This document shows, in pieces, positions 7,979 through 16,118 of a stretch of DNA of 64,000 nt (position 1 is its first letter; every line of letters starts with the position of its first letter). The position numbers were made by a program, and so were the translations under genes. The notes under the pieces were generated by a model. The model made no database searches. It had not been told where the DNA came from and saw only the letters and a program-made list of their open reading frames with translations. This DNA is from Streptomyces alboniger (GTDB lineage: Bacteria > Actinomycetota > Actinomycetes > Streptomycetales > Streptomycetaceae): assembly GCF_008704395.1 (NCBI RefSeq), contig NZ_CP023695.1, forward strand, positions 2,232,001 to 2,296,000, written 5' to 3'.

Positions 7979-9445
7979 CTAGGCAGCCGATCGTGACGGC
8001 CGGTGATCAGGATGGATCCATCCCGGTTTGCGGAACTTCAGGAAGGCCGCGGGTGCCAGCACGCCGAGGACGAGGAGACCCCCGCCGACGATCAGCAGAT
8101 AGCGCCACAGCGGGCCCTTGCCGAACTGGTCGGGCGGTACGAAGCCGATGGCGAGCGCGAGGACCGACGCGACGAACCCGACGCCCGCGACGAGGGTCAC
8201 CGCGGGGACCACGAAGCCGCGCTCCACCCGCGGCTGGGACTTCCGCAGCCGCACGACGGCCACGAACATCAGCAGATACGCGATGAGGTAGATCTGCACA
8301 GTGATGACGGAGAACATCCAGTAGGCGCTCGACACGTCGTCACTGAAGGCGTAGAGAACGCCGATCAGGGTGGTGATGGCGCCCTGGGCCACCATGATGT
8401 TCCGCGGGACGCCCGCCTTGTTGAACTTCTGCAGGAAGGGCGGCAGATAGCCCTCCTGGCGGGAGAGCGTCACGAGCCCCTTGGCGGGCCCCGCGAGCCA
8501 GGTGAGCATGCCGCCGAGCGCGGCCATGACGAGCATGATGCCGACGACCTTCGTCATCCAGCCGATGTGGAAGTGGTCGAAGAACGCCTGGAAGGCCTGC
8601 ATCAGACCGGCGGTGAGGCTGAGTTGTCCGGACGGCATGACCCAGCTGATGGCCAGGGCCGGAAGGATGAAGATCAGCAGGACGAGGCCGGTGGCGAGGA
8701 AGATCGACCGCGGGTACTCGGCCCGGGGATGGCGCAGTGACGACACGTGGACGCCGTTCATCTCCATGCCCGCGTAGGAGAGGAAGTTGTTGACGATGAG
8801 AACCAGGCTGGCGAGGCCGGTCCACGGGGGGAGCCAGTGGTCGGTGCTCATCGGCGCGGCGGACGCGTTGCCCTGCCCCAGGAAGACGACGCCGAGGACG
8901 ACGAGTACGACACCGGGGACGAGGGTGCCGATGATCAGCCCCAGGGAGGAGAGGCCGGCCACGGTCTTGGTGCCCCGGCACGTGACCCAGACGCCCGTCC
9001 AGTAGATGACGACGATGACGATCGCTACGTAGAGGCCGTTTTCGGCGAGGCTGGGGTGGATGACGTACGCGAAGGTCGAGGCGACGTAGGCGAGCAGGCT
9101 CGGGTAGTACGCGATGGTCATGGCGAACTGGCACCACACGGCGACGAACCCGAGCGGCTTGCCGAGCGCCTCGCTCACCCAGCGGTAGATGCCGCCGGAC
9201 CACCCGGAGGCGAGTTCGGCGCCGACGAGGGCGGTCGGGAGCAGGAAGACCACGGCCGGCAGGAGGTAGAGGAAGACTGCCGCGAGCCCGTAGATGGCCA
9301 TCGACGGCGAGGGCCGGAGGCTGGCCACGGACGCGGTGGTCATGAGGGCGAGCGTCACCCAGGAGATGAACTGACGGGGGATCGCGGGGTCCGGCTCCGG
9401 GAGGGTACCGGCACCGTTCTGCTCCGGTTCGTCCGTAATCGTCAT
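7979..9445 (-). CDS. APC-superfamily amino-acid permease, GadC-like
   Basis: 488-aa transporter with about 12 membrane helices. The N-terminal block TTASVASLRPSPSMAIYG and the later PTALVGAELASGWSGGIYRW strongly resemble glutamate:GABA antiporters of the GadC/YjeM type, so amino-acid exchange is the likely role; the substrate is inferred only. ATG at 9445 (MTITDEPEQ) is preferred over an upstream in-frame extension, which would reach into the divergent neighbour. It is probably the first gene of a minus-strand operon. Confidence 0.88.
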   Translation of the reverse strand: MTITDEPEQNGAGTLPEPDPAIPRQFISWVTLALMTTASVASLRPSPSMAIYGLAAVFLYLLPAVVFLLPTALVGAELASGWSGGIYRWVSEALGKPLGFVAVWCQFAMTIAYYPSLLAYVASTFAYVIHPSLAENGLYVAIVIVVIYWTGVWVTCRGTKTVAGLSSLGLIIGTLVPGVVLVVLGVVFLGQGNASAAPMSTDHWLPPWTGLASLVLIVNNFLSYAGMEMNGVHVSSLRHPRAEYPRSIFLATGLVLLIFILPALAISWVMPSGQLSLTAGLMQAFQAFFDHFHIGWMTKVVGIMLVMAALGGMLTWLAGPAKGLVTLSRQEGYLPPFLQKFNKAGVPRNIMVAQGAITTLIGVLYAFSDDVSSAYWMFSVITVQIYLIAYLLMFVAVVRLRKSQPRVERGFVVPAVTLVAGVGFVASVLALAIGFVPPDQFGKGPLWRYLLIVGGGLLVLGVLAPAAFLKFRKPGWIHPDHRPSRSAA

Positions 9446-9515
9446 GCGCTCATGATCGTCGCAGTGGCGACGGCCCGCATGTCGCCGGATACCCGGCGGG
9501 GGTAGGGTTCGCGTC

Positions 9516-10184
9516 ATGGCGAGGACACGGAACCGCACGGGCTACGGGCAGTTGCTGCTGCTCGCCGCGCTGCTGTTCGGGATCGTCGCCATGCATACGT
9601 TGGGGCATCCCCTGGGCGGTCATGGGGGTGGTGGGGCCGGTGCCGGGTCCGCCGGCCCCGGTGGGGAGCGTCAGGTGCACCGCGTCGAGGCCGGCGTGCT
9701 CGGGGCGCACGGGGCACGTGGCGACCTCGACAGGCGCCCCGAGTCCCCTGCCGGGCACGCGCCGCCTTCCGGCGGGCATGACGTCCTCGCCGGGAGCGAC
9801 GTGGGTGTCGGACATGCGGCGCGCGCCGAGCGCGCGACCCGCGCGGGGTACGAAGCCGGTGCCGGGCATGCCGTACGGGCCGGGCACGAAACCCGTACCG
9901 ACCCGGTGACGGAGTCCGCGTCAGATCCGCATCGCGGTGTCGGCATGGGCACGGGTACAGGCATGGACACGGGTACGGGCACGGGTACGGGCATGGATCC
10001 GCTGTCCGTGTGCCTCGCCGTGCTGGCCGCCTTCACGCTCGTGCTGCTGGTGCGCGCAGGCCTGTTGCGGCCGGGCGGGACGCTCGTTCCGGGCCCTGCG
10101 GCCGGGCTCCTTCCGGGTGCCCCGCGGCCCGAGGCGCCGCCGCCCCGCGTCCAGCTCTCCCGCCTGTCGGTGCTGCGGATCTAG
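9516..10184 (+). CDS. DUF6153 family protein, His-rich with a Gly-Thr repeat
   Basis: 222-aa small membrane protein. An N-terminal hydrophobic segment (LLLLAALLFGIVAMHTLGHP) and a second one after MDPLSVCLAVL flank a long variable His/Gly-rich middle. Codons for alternating Gly-Thr and Gly-Met at 9941-9995 come from a short GGGTAC/GGCATG microrepeat. The MHTLGHP and MDPLSVC blocks are typical of DUF6153. The gene is divergent from the permease with a 70-bp gap and lies 134 bp upstream of a multicopper oxidase. Many His and Met residues plus this neighbour suggest metal, perhaps copper, handling (inference). Confidence 0.75.
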   Translation: MARTRNRTGYGQLLLLAALLFGIVAMHTLGHPLGGHGGGGAGAGSAGPGGERQVHRVEAGVLGAHGARGDLDRRPESPAGHAPPSGGHDVLAGSDVGVGHAARAERATRAGYEAGAGHAVRAGHETRTDPVTESASDPHRGVGMGTGTGMDTGTGTGTGMDPLSVCLAVLAAFTLVLLVRAGLLRPGGTLVPGPAAGLLPGAPRPEAPPPRVQLSRLSVLRI

Positions 10185-10318
10185 GCCCGCGCCCGGCTGC
10201 TTCGCGCTGCCCGGAAACTCGTGGCGTTCCGATGGGAACGCGCGGGGCGCCGCGCGGTGTGTCACAAGCAGCGGACGCGCCCATTCGTACGCACCACCAC
10301 GACGAGGTGTCACCCACC

Positions 10319-12019
10319 ATGCGCAACGGAACCCCGCGCACCACCCCTTCGACCCCGCTCGCCCTCCCTACCCCACCGCTCGCACCCTCCACCCCACGGC
10401 GGCGCTCCCTGCTCGGCGCCGCGGTCGCCGTCGCCGGGGCGGGCATGCTGACGGCCTGTTCCGGCTCGGGCCCGGACGGCCACGGCGGGGGTCATGGAGG
10501 CGGCGGCGCTTCCGGCCCCGAGGGCTATGTCGACCCGGCGGGCCCCGAGGTCGCGGCCGCCGAGAAGAAGCGGGGCCGCGGCGGCCGGGTCCGCAAAGTG
10601 AGGCTGACGGCGAGGGAGACCCGGCTCGACCTCGGCGGCCCCACCGTCCGGACGTGGGCGTACGGGGATGAGCTGCCCGGCAAGGAAGTCCGCGTCACCG
10701 CGGGCGACACCCTCGCCCTCACCCTCGCCAACCACCTCCCCCGGGCCACCTCCCTGCACTGGCACGGCGTCGCCTTGCGCAACGACATGGACGGCGTCCC
10801 CGGCCTCACCCAGCGGGACATCAGGCCCGGGGCCGACTTCACCTACCGGTTCGCGGTGCCGGACCCGGGGACGTACTGGTTCCATCCGCACTCCGGCACC
10901 CAGCAGGACCGCGGGTTGTACGCCCCCTTGATCGTCGAGGACCCGAAGGAGCCGCTGAAGTACGACAAGGAGTGGGTGGTCGTCCTCGACGACTGGGTCG
11001 ACGGCGTGGACGGCTCCACGCCGGACGACGTGCTCGCGGAGCTGAGCAAGGGCATGGCCGGCCACGACACGGGCGGCCACGACATGGGTGGCAACGACAC
11101 GGGCGGCCATGACACAGGCGGCCATGACATGTCGAATATGTCGCATGCGGCGGCACGGACCGCGCCCACGCCGGGGCCGACCGCCCCCTCCCGGGTGATG
11201 ATGGGCGCCAAGAGCGACCTGCTCGGGGGCGACGCGGGAGACGTCGCGTACCCGTACTACCTGATCAACGGCCGTACGCCGAAGGCGCCCTCCCAGTTCC
11301 GCGCCCGCCCCGGCGACCGCGTCCGCCTGCGCCTCATCAACGCCGGGGGCGACACGGCCTTCCGCGTCGCGCTCGGCGGACACGAGATGACGGTGACGCA
11401 CACGGACGGCTTCCCCGTGGAGCACGCGAGGACGGACGCGCTGCTGCTCGGCATGGGCGAGCGGTACGACGTCCTGGTCACCGCCGGGGACGGCGTCTTC
11501 CCGCTGACCGCGGTGGCCGAGGGCAAGAAGGCGGTGGCCCTCGCGGTGCTGCGCACGGGCGGCGGGGCCGCGCCGTCCGCGTCGGCCCGGCCCAAGGAGC
11601 TGAAGGGCCGCCTCCTGACGGCGGACAAACTACGGGCGGCCGAGCCCGTCGCCCTGGCCGCCCGCGAGCCGGACCGCACCATCAGGCTGCGACTGACAGG
11701 TGGCATGGCCAAGTACGACTGGGCCTTCGACAAGAAGCCCTACTCCCCCGGCCGGCGCCATCCGCTGCGCGCGGGCGAGCGGGTCCGCCTGGTCTTCGCC
11801 AACTCCACCTCGATGTGGCACCCCGTGCACCTCCACGGGCACACCTTCGCCCTGGCGAACGTGGCGAACGGCCCCCGCAAGGACACCGCGGTCGTCCTGC
11901 CGAACGGCACGCTGACCGTGGACTTCGACGCGGACAACCCCGGCCTGTGGATGGTCCACTGCCACAACGTCTACCACTCGGAGGCGGGAATGATGACGGT
12001 GCTCGGCTACCGCGCGTGA
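10319..12019 (+). CDS. Exported multicopper oxidase (cuproxidase type)
   Basis: 566-aa copper oxidase, likely oxidising Cu(I) or phenolic substrates outside the cell. ATG at 10319 follows GAGGTG by 8 nt. An RRRSLLG twin-arginine signal and the LTAC lipobox indicate a Tat-exported lipoprotein. All four copper-ligand motifs are present: LHWHGVAL, YWFHPHSGTQ, HPVHLHGHTF and VHCHNVYHSEAGM. Between cupredoxin domains 1 and 2, around residues 245-275, a His/Met/Asp-rich stretch of GHDTG/GHDMG repeats may bind extra copper. It shares a direction with the DUF6153 gene. Confidence 0.93.
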   Translation: MRNGTPRTTPSTPLALPTPPLAPSTPRRRSLLGAAVAVAGAGMLTACSGSGPDGHGGGHGGGGASGPEGYVDPAGPEVAAAEKKRGRGGRVRKVRLTARETRLDLGGPTVRTWAYGDELPGKEVRVTAGDTLALTLANHLPRATSLHWHGVALRNDMDGVPGLTQRDIRPGADFTYRFAVPDPGTYWFHPHSGTQQDRGLYAPLIVEDPKEPLKYDKEWVVVLDDWVDGVDGSTPDDVLAELSKGMAGHDTGGHDMGGNDTGGHDTGGHDMSNMSHAAARTAPTPGPTAPSRVMMGAKSDLLGGDAGDVAYPYYLINGRTPKAPSQFRARPGDRVRLRLINAGGDTAFRVALGGHEMTVTHTDGFPVEHARTDALLLGMGERYDVLVTAGDGVFPLTAVAEGKKAVALAVLRTGGGAAPSASARPKELKGRLLTADKLRAAEPVALAAREPDRTIRLRLTGGMAKYDWAFDKKPYSPGRRHPLRAGERVRLVFANSTSMWHPVHLHGHTFALANVANGPRKDTAVVLPNGTLTVDFDADNPGLWMVHCHNVYHSEAGMMTVLGYRA

Positions 12020-12117
12020 CGGCGGCGCCCGGCGGGCGGCAGGGGTGACTCCCGGACCACCGGTCCTGCCCTCGGCCCGCCGGGCATCGCGTCGCTCTGA
12101 CGATTACACTGGGGCGC

Positions 12118-13878
12118 GTGCCTCAACTACGTCTCGCCCTGAACCAGATCGACTCGACCGTCGGCGATCTCGCCGGGAACGCCGAGGCGATCGTCCACTG
12201 GACCCGGCACTCCGCCGAGCAGGGGGCGCACCTCGTCGCGTTCCCCGAGATGGCGCTGACCGGATACCCCGTCGAGGACCTCGCCCTGCGGTCGTCCTTC
12301 GTCCACGCCTCGCGGGACGCGCTGCACGCGCTCGCCGCCCGGCTGAAGGACGAGGGCTTCGGCGAGCTGCCGGTCGTCGTCGGCTACCTCGACCGCACCG
12401 AGGAGGCCAAGCCGCGCTTCGGCCAGCCCGCGGGCGCGCCGCGCAACGCCGCCGCCGTGCTGCACGGCGGCGAGGTCGCGCTGACCTTCTCCAAGCACCA
12501 CCTTCCCAACTACGGCGTCTTCGACGAGTTCCGCTACTTCGTGCCGGGTGAGACCCTGCCGATCGTGCGGGTGCACGGCGTCGACGTCGCCCTCGCCATC
12601 TGCGAGGACCTCTGGCAGGACGGCGGCCGCGTCCCGGCGACCCGCAGTGCGGGGGCGGGCATGCTGCTCTCCATCAACGCGTCGCCGTACGAGCAGAACA
12701 AGGACGACCAGCGGCTCGAACTGGTCCGCAAGCGCGCCCAGGAAGCCGGCTGCACCACCGCCTACCTCGCGATGATCGGCGGCCAGGACGAGCTGGTCTT
12801 CGACGGTGACTCGATCGTCGTCGACAAGGACGGCGAAGTCATCGCGCGCGCCCCGCAGTTCGCGGAGGGCTGTGTCGTCCTGGACCTCGAACTGCCCGCC
12901 GCCGCGCCCGTGCCGCCGTCCGGCGTCGTGGACGACGGGCTGCGCATCGAGCACATCACGGTCTCCGAGGAGCCGCTGCCCGCGTACGAGGCGGAGCTTT
13001 CCGGTGGGTACGCCGAGCGTCTCGACGACGACGAGGAGGTGTACTCGGCGCTGGTCGTGGGCCTGCGGGCGTACGCCGCCAAGAACGGCTTCAGCAGCGT
13101 TCTGATCGGGCTCTCCGGGGGCATCGACTCGGCGCTCACGGCCGCCATCGCCTGCGACGCGCTGGGCGCGCGGAACGTGTATGGGGTCGCCATGCCGTCC
13201 CGCTACTCGTCCGAGCACTCCATCAGCGACGCGGAGGAGCTGGCGCGGCGCACCGGGCTCAACTTCCGTACCGTGTCGATCGCCCCGATGTTCGACGCGT
13301 ACATGGGTTCGCTCGGTCTCACCGGGCTGGCGGAGGAGAACCTCCAGTCGCGGCTGCGCGGCACGATGCTGATGGCGATCTCCAACCAGGAGGGGCACAT
13401 CGTGCTCGCGCCGGGCAACAAGTCCGAGCTGGCGGTGGGCTACTCCACGCTGTACGGCGACTCGGTCGGCGCCTACGGCCCCATCAAGGACGTCTACAAG
13501 ACGGCGATCTTCCGGCTCGCGCGGTGGCGCAACCGGGCGGCGCAGGAGCGCGGGCAGACGCCGCCGATCCCGGAGAACTCCATCAGCAAGCCGCCGAGCG
13601 CGGAGCTGCGCCCCGACCAGGTCGACACGGACTCGCTCCCCGACTACCCCGTCCTGGACGGGATCCTCGAACTCTACGTGGACCGGGACCAGGGGGCCGA
13701 CGCGATCGTCGCCGCGGGCTTCGACCGGGAACTGGTCACGAAGACGCTGCGGATGGTGGACACGGCGGAGTACAAGCGGCGGCAGTACCCGCCGGGTACG
13801 AAGATCTCCGCGAAGGGGTTCGGGAAGGACCGACGGCTGCCGATCACCAACCGCTGGCGCGAAACCGCCTCCGGCTGA
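12118..13878 (+). CDS. nadE: Glutamine-dependent NAD+ synthetase
   Basis: 586-aa cytoplasmic enzyme converting deamido-NAD to NAD+ with ATP and glutamine-derived ammonia. The N-terminal nitrilase-like glutaminase domain (residues ~1-270) shows its Glu (FPEMALTGYP), Lys (SKHHLPNYG) and Cys (AICEDLW). The C-terminal synthetase domain has the P-loop IGLSGGIDSALT near residue 335 and APGNKSELAVGYSTLYGD. The length matches the fused two-domain family. GTG at 12118 is the only sensible start. It is transcribed alone and is followed by 834 bp without genes. Confidence 0.96.
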   Translation: MPQLRLALNQIDSTVGDLAGNAEAIVHWTRHSAEQGAHLVAFPEMALTGYPVEDLALRSSFVHASRDALHALAARLKDEGFGELPVVVGYLDRTEEAKPRFGQPAGAPRNAAAVLHGGEVALTFSKHHLPNYGVFDEFRYFVPGETLPIVRVHGVDVALAICEDLWQDGGRVPATRSAGAGMLLSINASPYEQNKDDQRLELVRKRAQEAGCTTAYLAMIGGQDELVFDGDSIVVDKDGEVIARAPQFAEGCVVLDLELPAAAPVPPSGVVDDGLRIEHITVSEEPLPAYEAELSGGYAERLDDDEEVYSALVVGLRAYAAKNGFSSVLIGLSGGIDSALTAAIACDALGARNVYGVAMPSRYSSEHSISDAEELARRTGLNFRTVSIAPMFDAYMGSLGLTGLAEENLQSRLRGTMLMAISNQEGHIVLAPGNKSELAVGYSTLYGDSVGAYGPIKDVYKTAIFRLARWRNRAAQERGQTPPIPENSISKPPSAELRPDQVDTDSLPDYPVLDGILELYVDRDQGADAIVAAGFDRELVTKTLRMVDTAEYKRRQYPPGTKISAKGFGKDRRLPITNRWRETASG

Positions 13879-14080
13879 GGCAAACCCCACCCCCTCGCCC
13901 CGACCCCGGCTCCCTCCCATCGCCGGGCCCCGGGCTTCCGGCCGCCCCCGCCCCCGCCCCGGCCGACCCGCGACCCGCCTCCGCCGCCGGCCTGCTTCGG
14001 CTGTTCTCGGGGGGGGGCTCCGCGGGCCCTGGGGCTCGGCTCCGGTGAGCCAGGGCCCTGGTGCGGCCCCCGGAGCGGAC

Positions 14081-14368
14081 CCTGTGGGCGCGTTCCGTAA
14101 GGGCGGATCCTATGAGCGCGGTTGCGGGGGGGGGCGCTAGCGAGCAAATGAGCGCAGCTGCGGCGGGGAAGGCCCCATGGACGCTGGCTCCCGGGGGGCA
14201 GACCCTGTGGGCGCAGCCCCGAAGCAAAGCCTGTGGGCGCTGTCGCAGGGGGCGGGCCCTGTGGGCGCTGTCCCAGGGGGCGGGCCCTGTGGGCGCTGTC
14301 CCAGGGGGCGGGCCCTGTGCGCGCGGCCCCGGGGGGCGGGCCCTGCACGCGCGGCCCGGAGGGTGGGC
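14081..14368. repeat. 28-bp tandem repeat array, non-coding
   Basis: Units begin at 14230, 14258, 14286, 14314 and 14342 (the last is 27 bp). Their shape is CCTGTGGGCGCTGTCCCAGG followed by GGGCGGGC. Two further 28-bp units at 14081-14108 and 14109-14136, and degenerate ones to 14229, carry the same CCTRTGRGCG start. The 28-bp period breaks any reading frame, so this is not a protein repeat. It lies in the 834-bp gene-free stretch 13879-14712, directly before the dispersed 47-bp repeat. Confidence 0.85.
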
Positions 14369-14374
14369 CCTAAG

Positions 14375-14421
14375 CGCCGCTTCGCGGCGATGTCTCCCAC
14401 CCACCCACCCGTTCACCCCGC
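14375..14421 (+). repeat. Dispersed 47-bp repeat, forward copy (locus 2)
   Basis: Identical over 47 bp to 6021-6067, including CGGCGATGTCTCCCACCCAC. It is again followed by two inverted relatives, so both loci have the same order: one forward, then two inverted. Confidence 0.85.
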
Positions 14422-14530
14422 GACGATCAACCACCCCCACGGCATCCCCCACCAGTCGCCGATTATCCCGCGCCGCCAACCCGCCGCCCCCATGCCCCCA
14501 CCCGAAGCGGCGCACCACACGGACACCCCA

Positions 14531-14600
14531 CCCCTACGGTCCCGCCCGATGCGGGCAAACGGGCGGGTGGGTGGGAGACATCCGGCGCGAAGCGGCGGGG
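14531..14600 (-). repeat. Dispersed repeat, ~70-bp inverted copy
   Basis: Starts CCCCTACGGTCCC, the inverse of 6077-6089, and runs through GCGGGCAAACGGGCGGGTGG and GACATCCGGCGCGAAGCGG. The longer homology shows that the repeat unit is about 70 bp, not only the 47-bp core. Confidence 0.75.
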
Positions 14601-14611
14601 CAGGGGATGAC

Positions 14612-14645
14612 GCCGGGCAAACGGGCGGGCGGGTGGGAGAGGGCC
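14612..14645 (-). repeat. Dispersed repeat, short inverted copy
   Basis: GCCGGGCAAACGGGCGGGCG followed by GGTGGGAGAG matches the central part of the 70-bp unit. The rest of 13879-14712 is GC-rich spacer in which I see no gene or RNA. Confidence 0.6.
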
Positions 14646-14712
14646 GGGGCCGCGCCAGGCTGCCCCAGCGGCGACAAAGGCACCCCGCACCCAAGCCGGC
14701 CCCCCGCAAGCC

Positions 14713-15948
14713 TCACCCCCGCGACGCCTCCCGCGACACCGCAGCCCCCTCCCTTGAGGCCGAGGCCACCACCCGCGCGCCCCCAGGCGTGGACGCCGGC
14801 GCCGCCCCGCGGTCGACCAGATACGCCGCCCCGGCCACCGCGAGGCCGAGCACCGCAAGCACCGCCCCGGTCACCGCGGGAGACGTCACCCCGAAGCCGG
14901 CCGCCAGGGCGAGGCCCCCGATCCAGGCGCCGCCCGCGTTGGCGAGGTTGAACGCCGCCTGGTTCGCGGAGGAGGCCAGCGACGGAGCCGCCGACGCCTT
15001 CTCCATGACCATCAGCTGCAACGGCGACCCCGTGGTGAACGCCGCCATGCCGAGCAGCGTGACCGCGAGCGCCGCGCTCCATCCGGCGCTCATGAGGAGC
15101 GGGAAGAGCGCGAGGACGACGGCCAGCGCGGTGAGCCCGCCGAAGAGCGTCCCCCGCAGGGAGTGGTCCGCGAGCCGCCCGCCGAGGAGGTTGCCCGCGG
15201 TGGCGCCCACACCGAACAGCGCCAGGAGGAGCGTCACGCTGGACTCGGCGTAGCCCGCCGCGTCCGTCAGCATCGGCGTGATGTAGCTGTACGCCGCGAA
15301 GAGCGCGCCGAAGCCCGCGATGGTCGTACCGAGTGCCAGCCACACCGGGACGCTGCCGAGCGCCCGCAGCTCCCCGCGCAGGCCGACCGCGTCGCCATGG
15401 CCGTGGTCGGCGGGGACCAGGAGGGCGAGCGCGGCGATGGCGGCGAGCCCGATCGCGCTCACCGCGAGGAACGTGGCGCGCCAGCCCAGTTGCTGTCCCA
15501 TGGCCGTGGCGACCGGCACGCCGACGATGTTGGCGACGGTCAGGCCGAGGAACATCAGGGAGACCGAGCGGGCCTTGCGCTCGGGGGCGACGAGCCCGGT
15601 GGCGACGACCGCGCCGACGCCGAAGAACGCGCCGTGCGGCAGCCCGCTCAGGAAGCGGGCGGCCAGGAGCGAGGTGTTGTCGGGTGCCACGGCGGACAAG
15701 GCGTTGCCGACGACGAACAGCATCATCAGGCCGATCAGGACGCGGCGGCGCGGCAGCTTCGCGGTGACGGCGGCGAGCAGCGGGGCGCCGATGACGACGC
15801 CGAGCGCGTACGCGGAGACGAGGTGTCCGGCGGTCGGGATGGATATGTGCAGGTCGTCGGCGACGTTGGGCAGCAGGCCCATCATCACGAACTCGGTCGT
15901 GCCGATGCCGAAGGCGCCCACGGCGAGGGCGAGCAGGGCCAGGGGCAT
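14713..15948 (-). CDS. MFS transporter, AraJ/YdhP-like (DHA1)
   Basis: 411-aa major facilitator with 12 hydrophobic segments. The N-terminus (FGIGTTEFVMMGLLPNVADD) and AGHLVSAYALGVVIGAPLLA are typical of the DHA1 group of AraJ/YdhP/CmlA-like exporters. The hydrophilic C-terminal tail after residue ~390 is Ala/Ser/Arg-rich. ATG at 15948 is preceded by GGAAGG. Efflux of a drug, sugar or metabolite is likely, but the substrate is unknown. An imperfect palindrome lies upstream at 16030-16047. Confidence 0.88.
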   Translation of the reverse strand: MPLALLALAVGAFGIGTTEFVMMGLLPNVADDLHISIPTAGHLVSAYALGVVIGAPLLAAVTAKLPRRRVLIGLMMLFVVGNALSAVAPDNTSLLAARFLSGLPHGAFFGVGAVVATGLVAPERKARSVSLMFLGLTVANIVGVPVATAMGQQLGWRATFLAVSAIGLAAIAALALLVPADHGHGDAVGLRGELRALGSVPVWLALGTTIAGFGALFAAYSYITPMLTDAAGYAESSVTLLLALFGVGATAGNLLGGRLADHSLRGTLFGGLTALAVVLALFPLLMSAGWSAALAVTLLGMAAFTTGSPLQLMVMEKASAAPSLASSANQAAFNLANAGGAWIGGLALAAGFGVTSPAVTGAVLAVLGLAVAGAAYLVDRGAAPASTPGGARVVASASREGAAVSREASRG

Positions 15949-16029
15949 GAAGAAGTACCTTCCACGGAAGCTGGGGGGCGGGCCGGGCGCCGGGCAAGGC
16001 CGGCGGCGGGCCGGGGGGCGAGGGGGAAT

Positions 16030-16047
16030 CCGTAAGTTTACGTACGG
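16030..16047. promoter_or_regulatory. Imperfect palindrome upstream of the MFS gene
   Basis: CCGTAAGTTTACGTACGG pairs at 14 of 18 positions with its own reverse complement and lies about 80 bp before the MFS start, in an AT-richer patch. A repressor or activator site is possible. No regulator gene is adjacent. Confidence 0.35.
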
Positions 16048-16118
16048 AACAAAGTCTCGCGTACCCAGTATTCCGTGAGGTCAAAAACGAGCGACGCGGA
16101 CGTAACAGGGAGACGTCG

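Noticed and set aside
14081..14368. Regular short repeats that might be a CRISPR array
   Set aside because: The units abut one another without unique spacers, the repeat is GC-rich and not palindromic at the ends, and no cas genes are in the window.
13879..14712. Open frames with Pro/Arg/Gly-rich repeats after nadE
   Set aside because: The 28-bp period is not a multiple of three, and apparent peptide repeats (HRARPLGQRP) change frame between units. No ribosome site or codon bias is seen.
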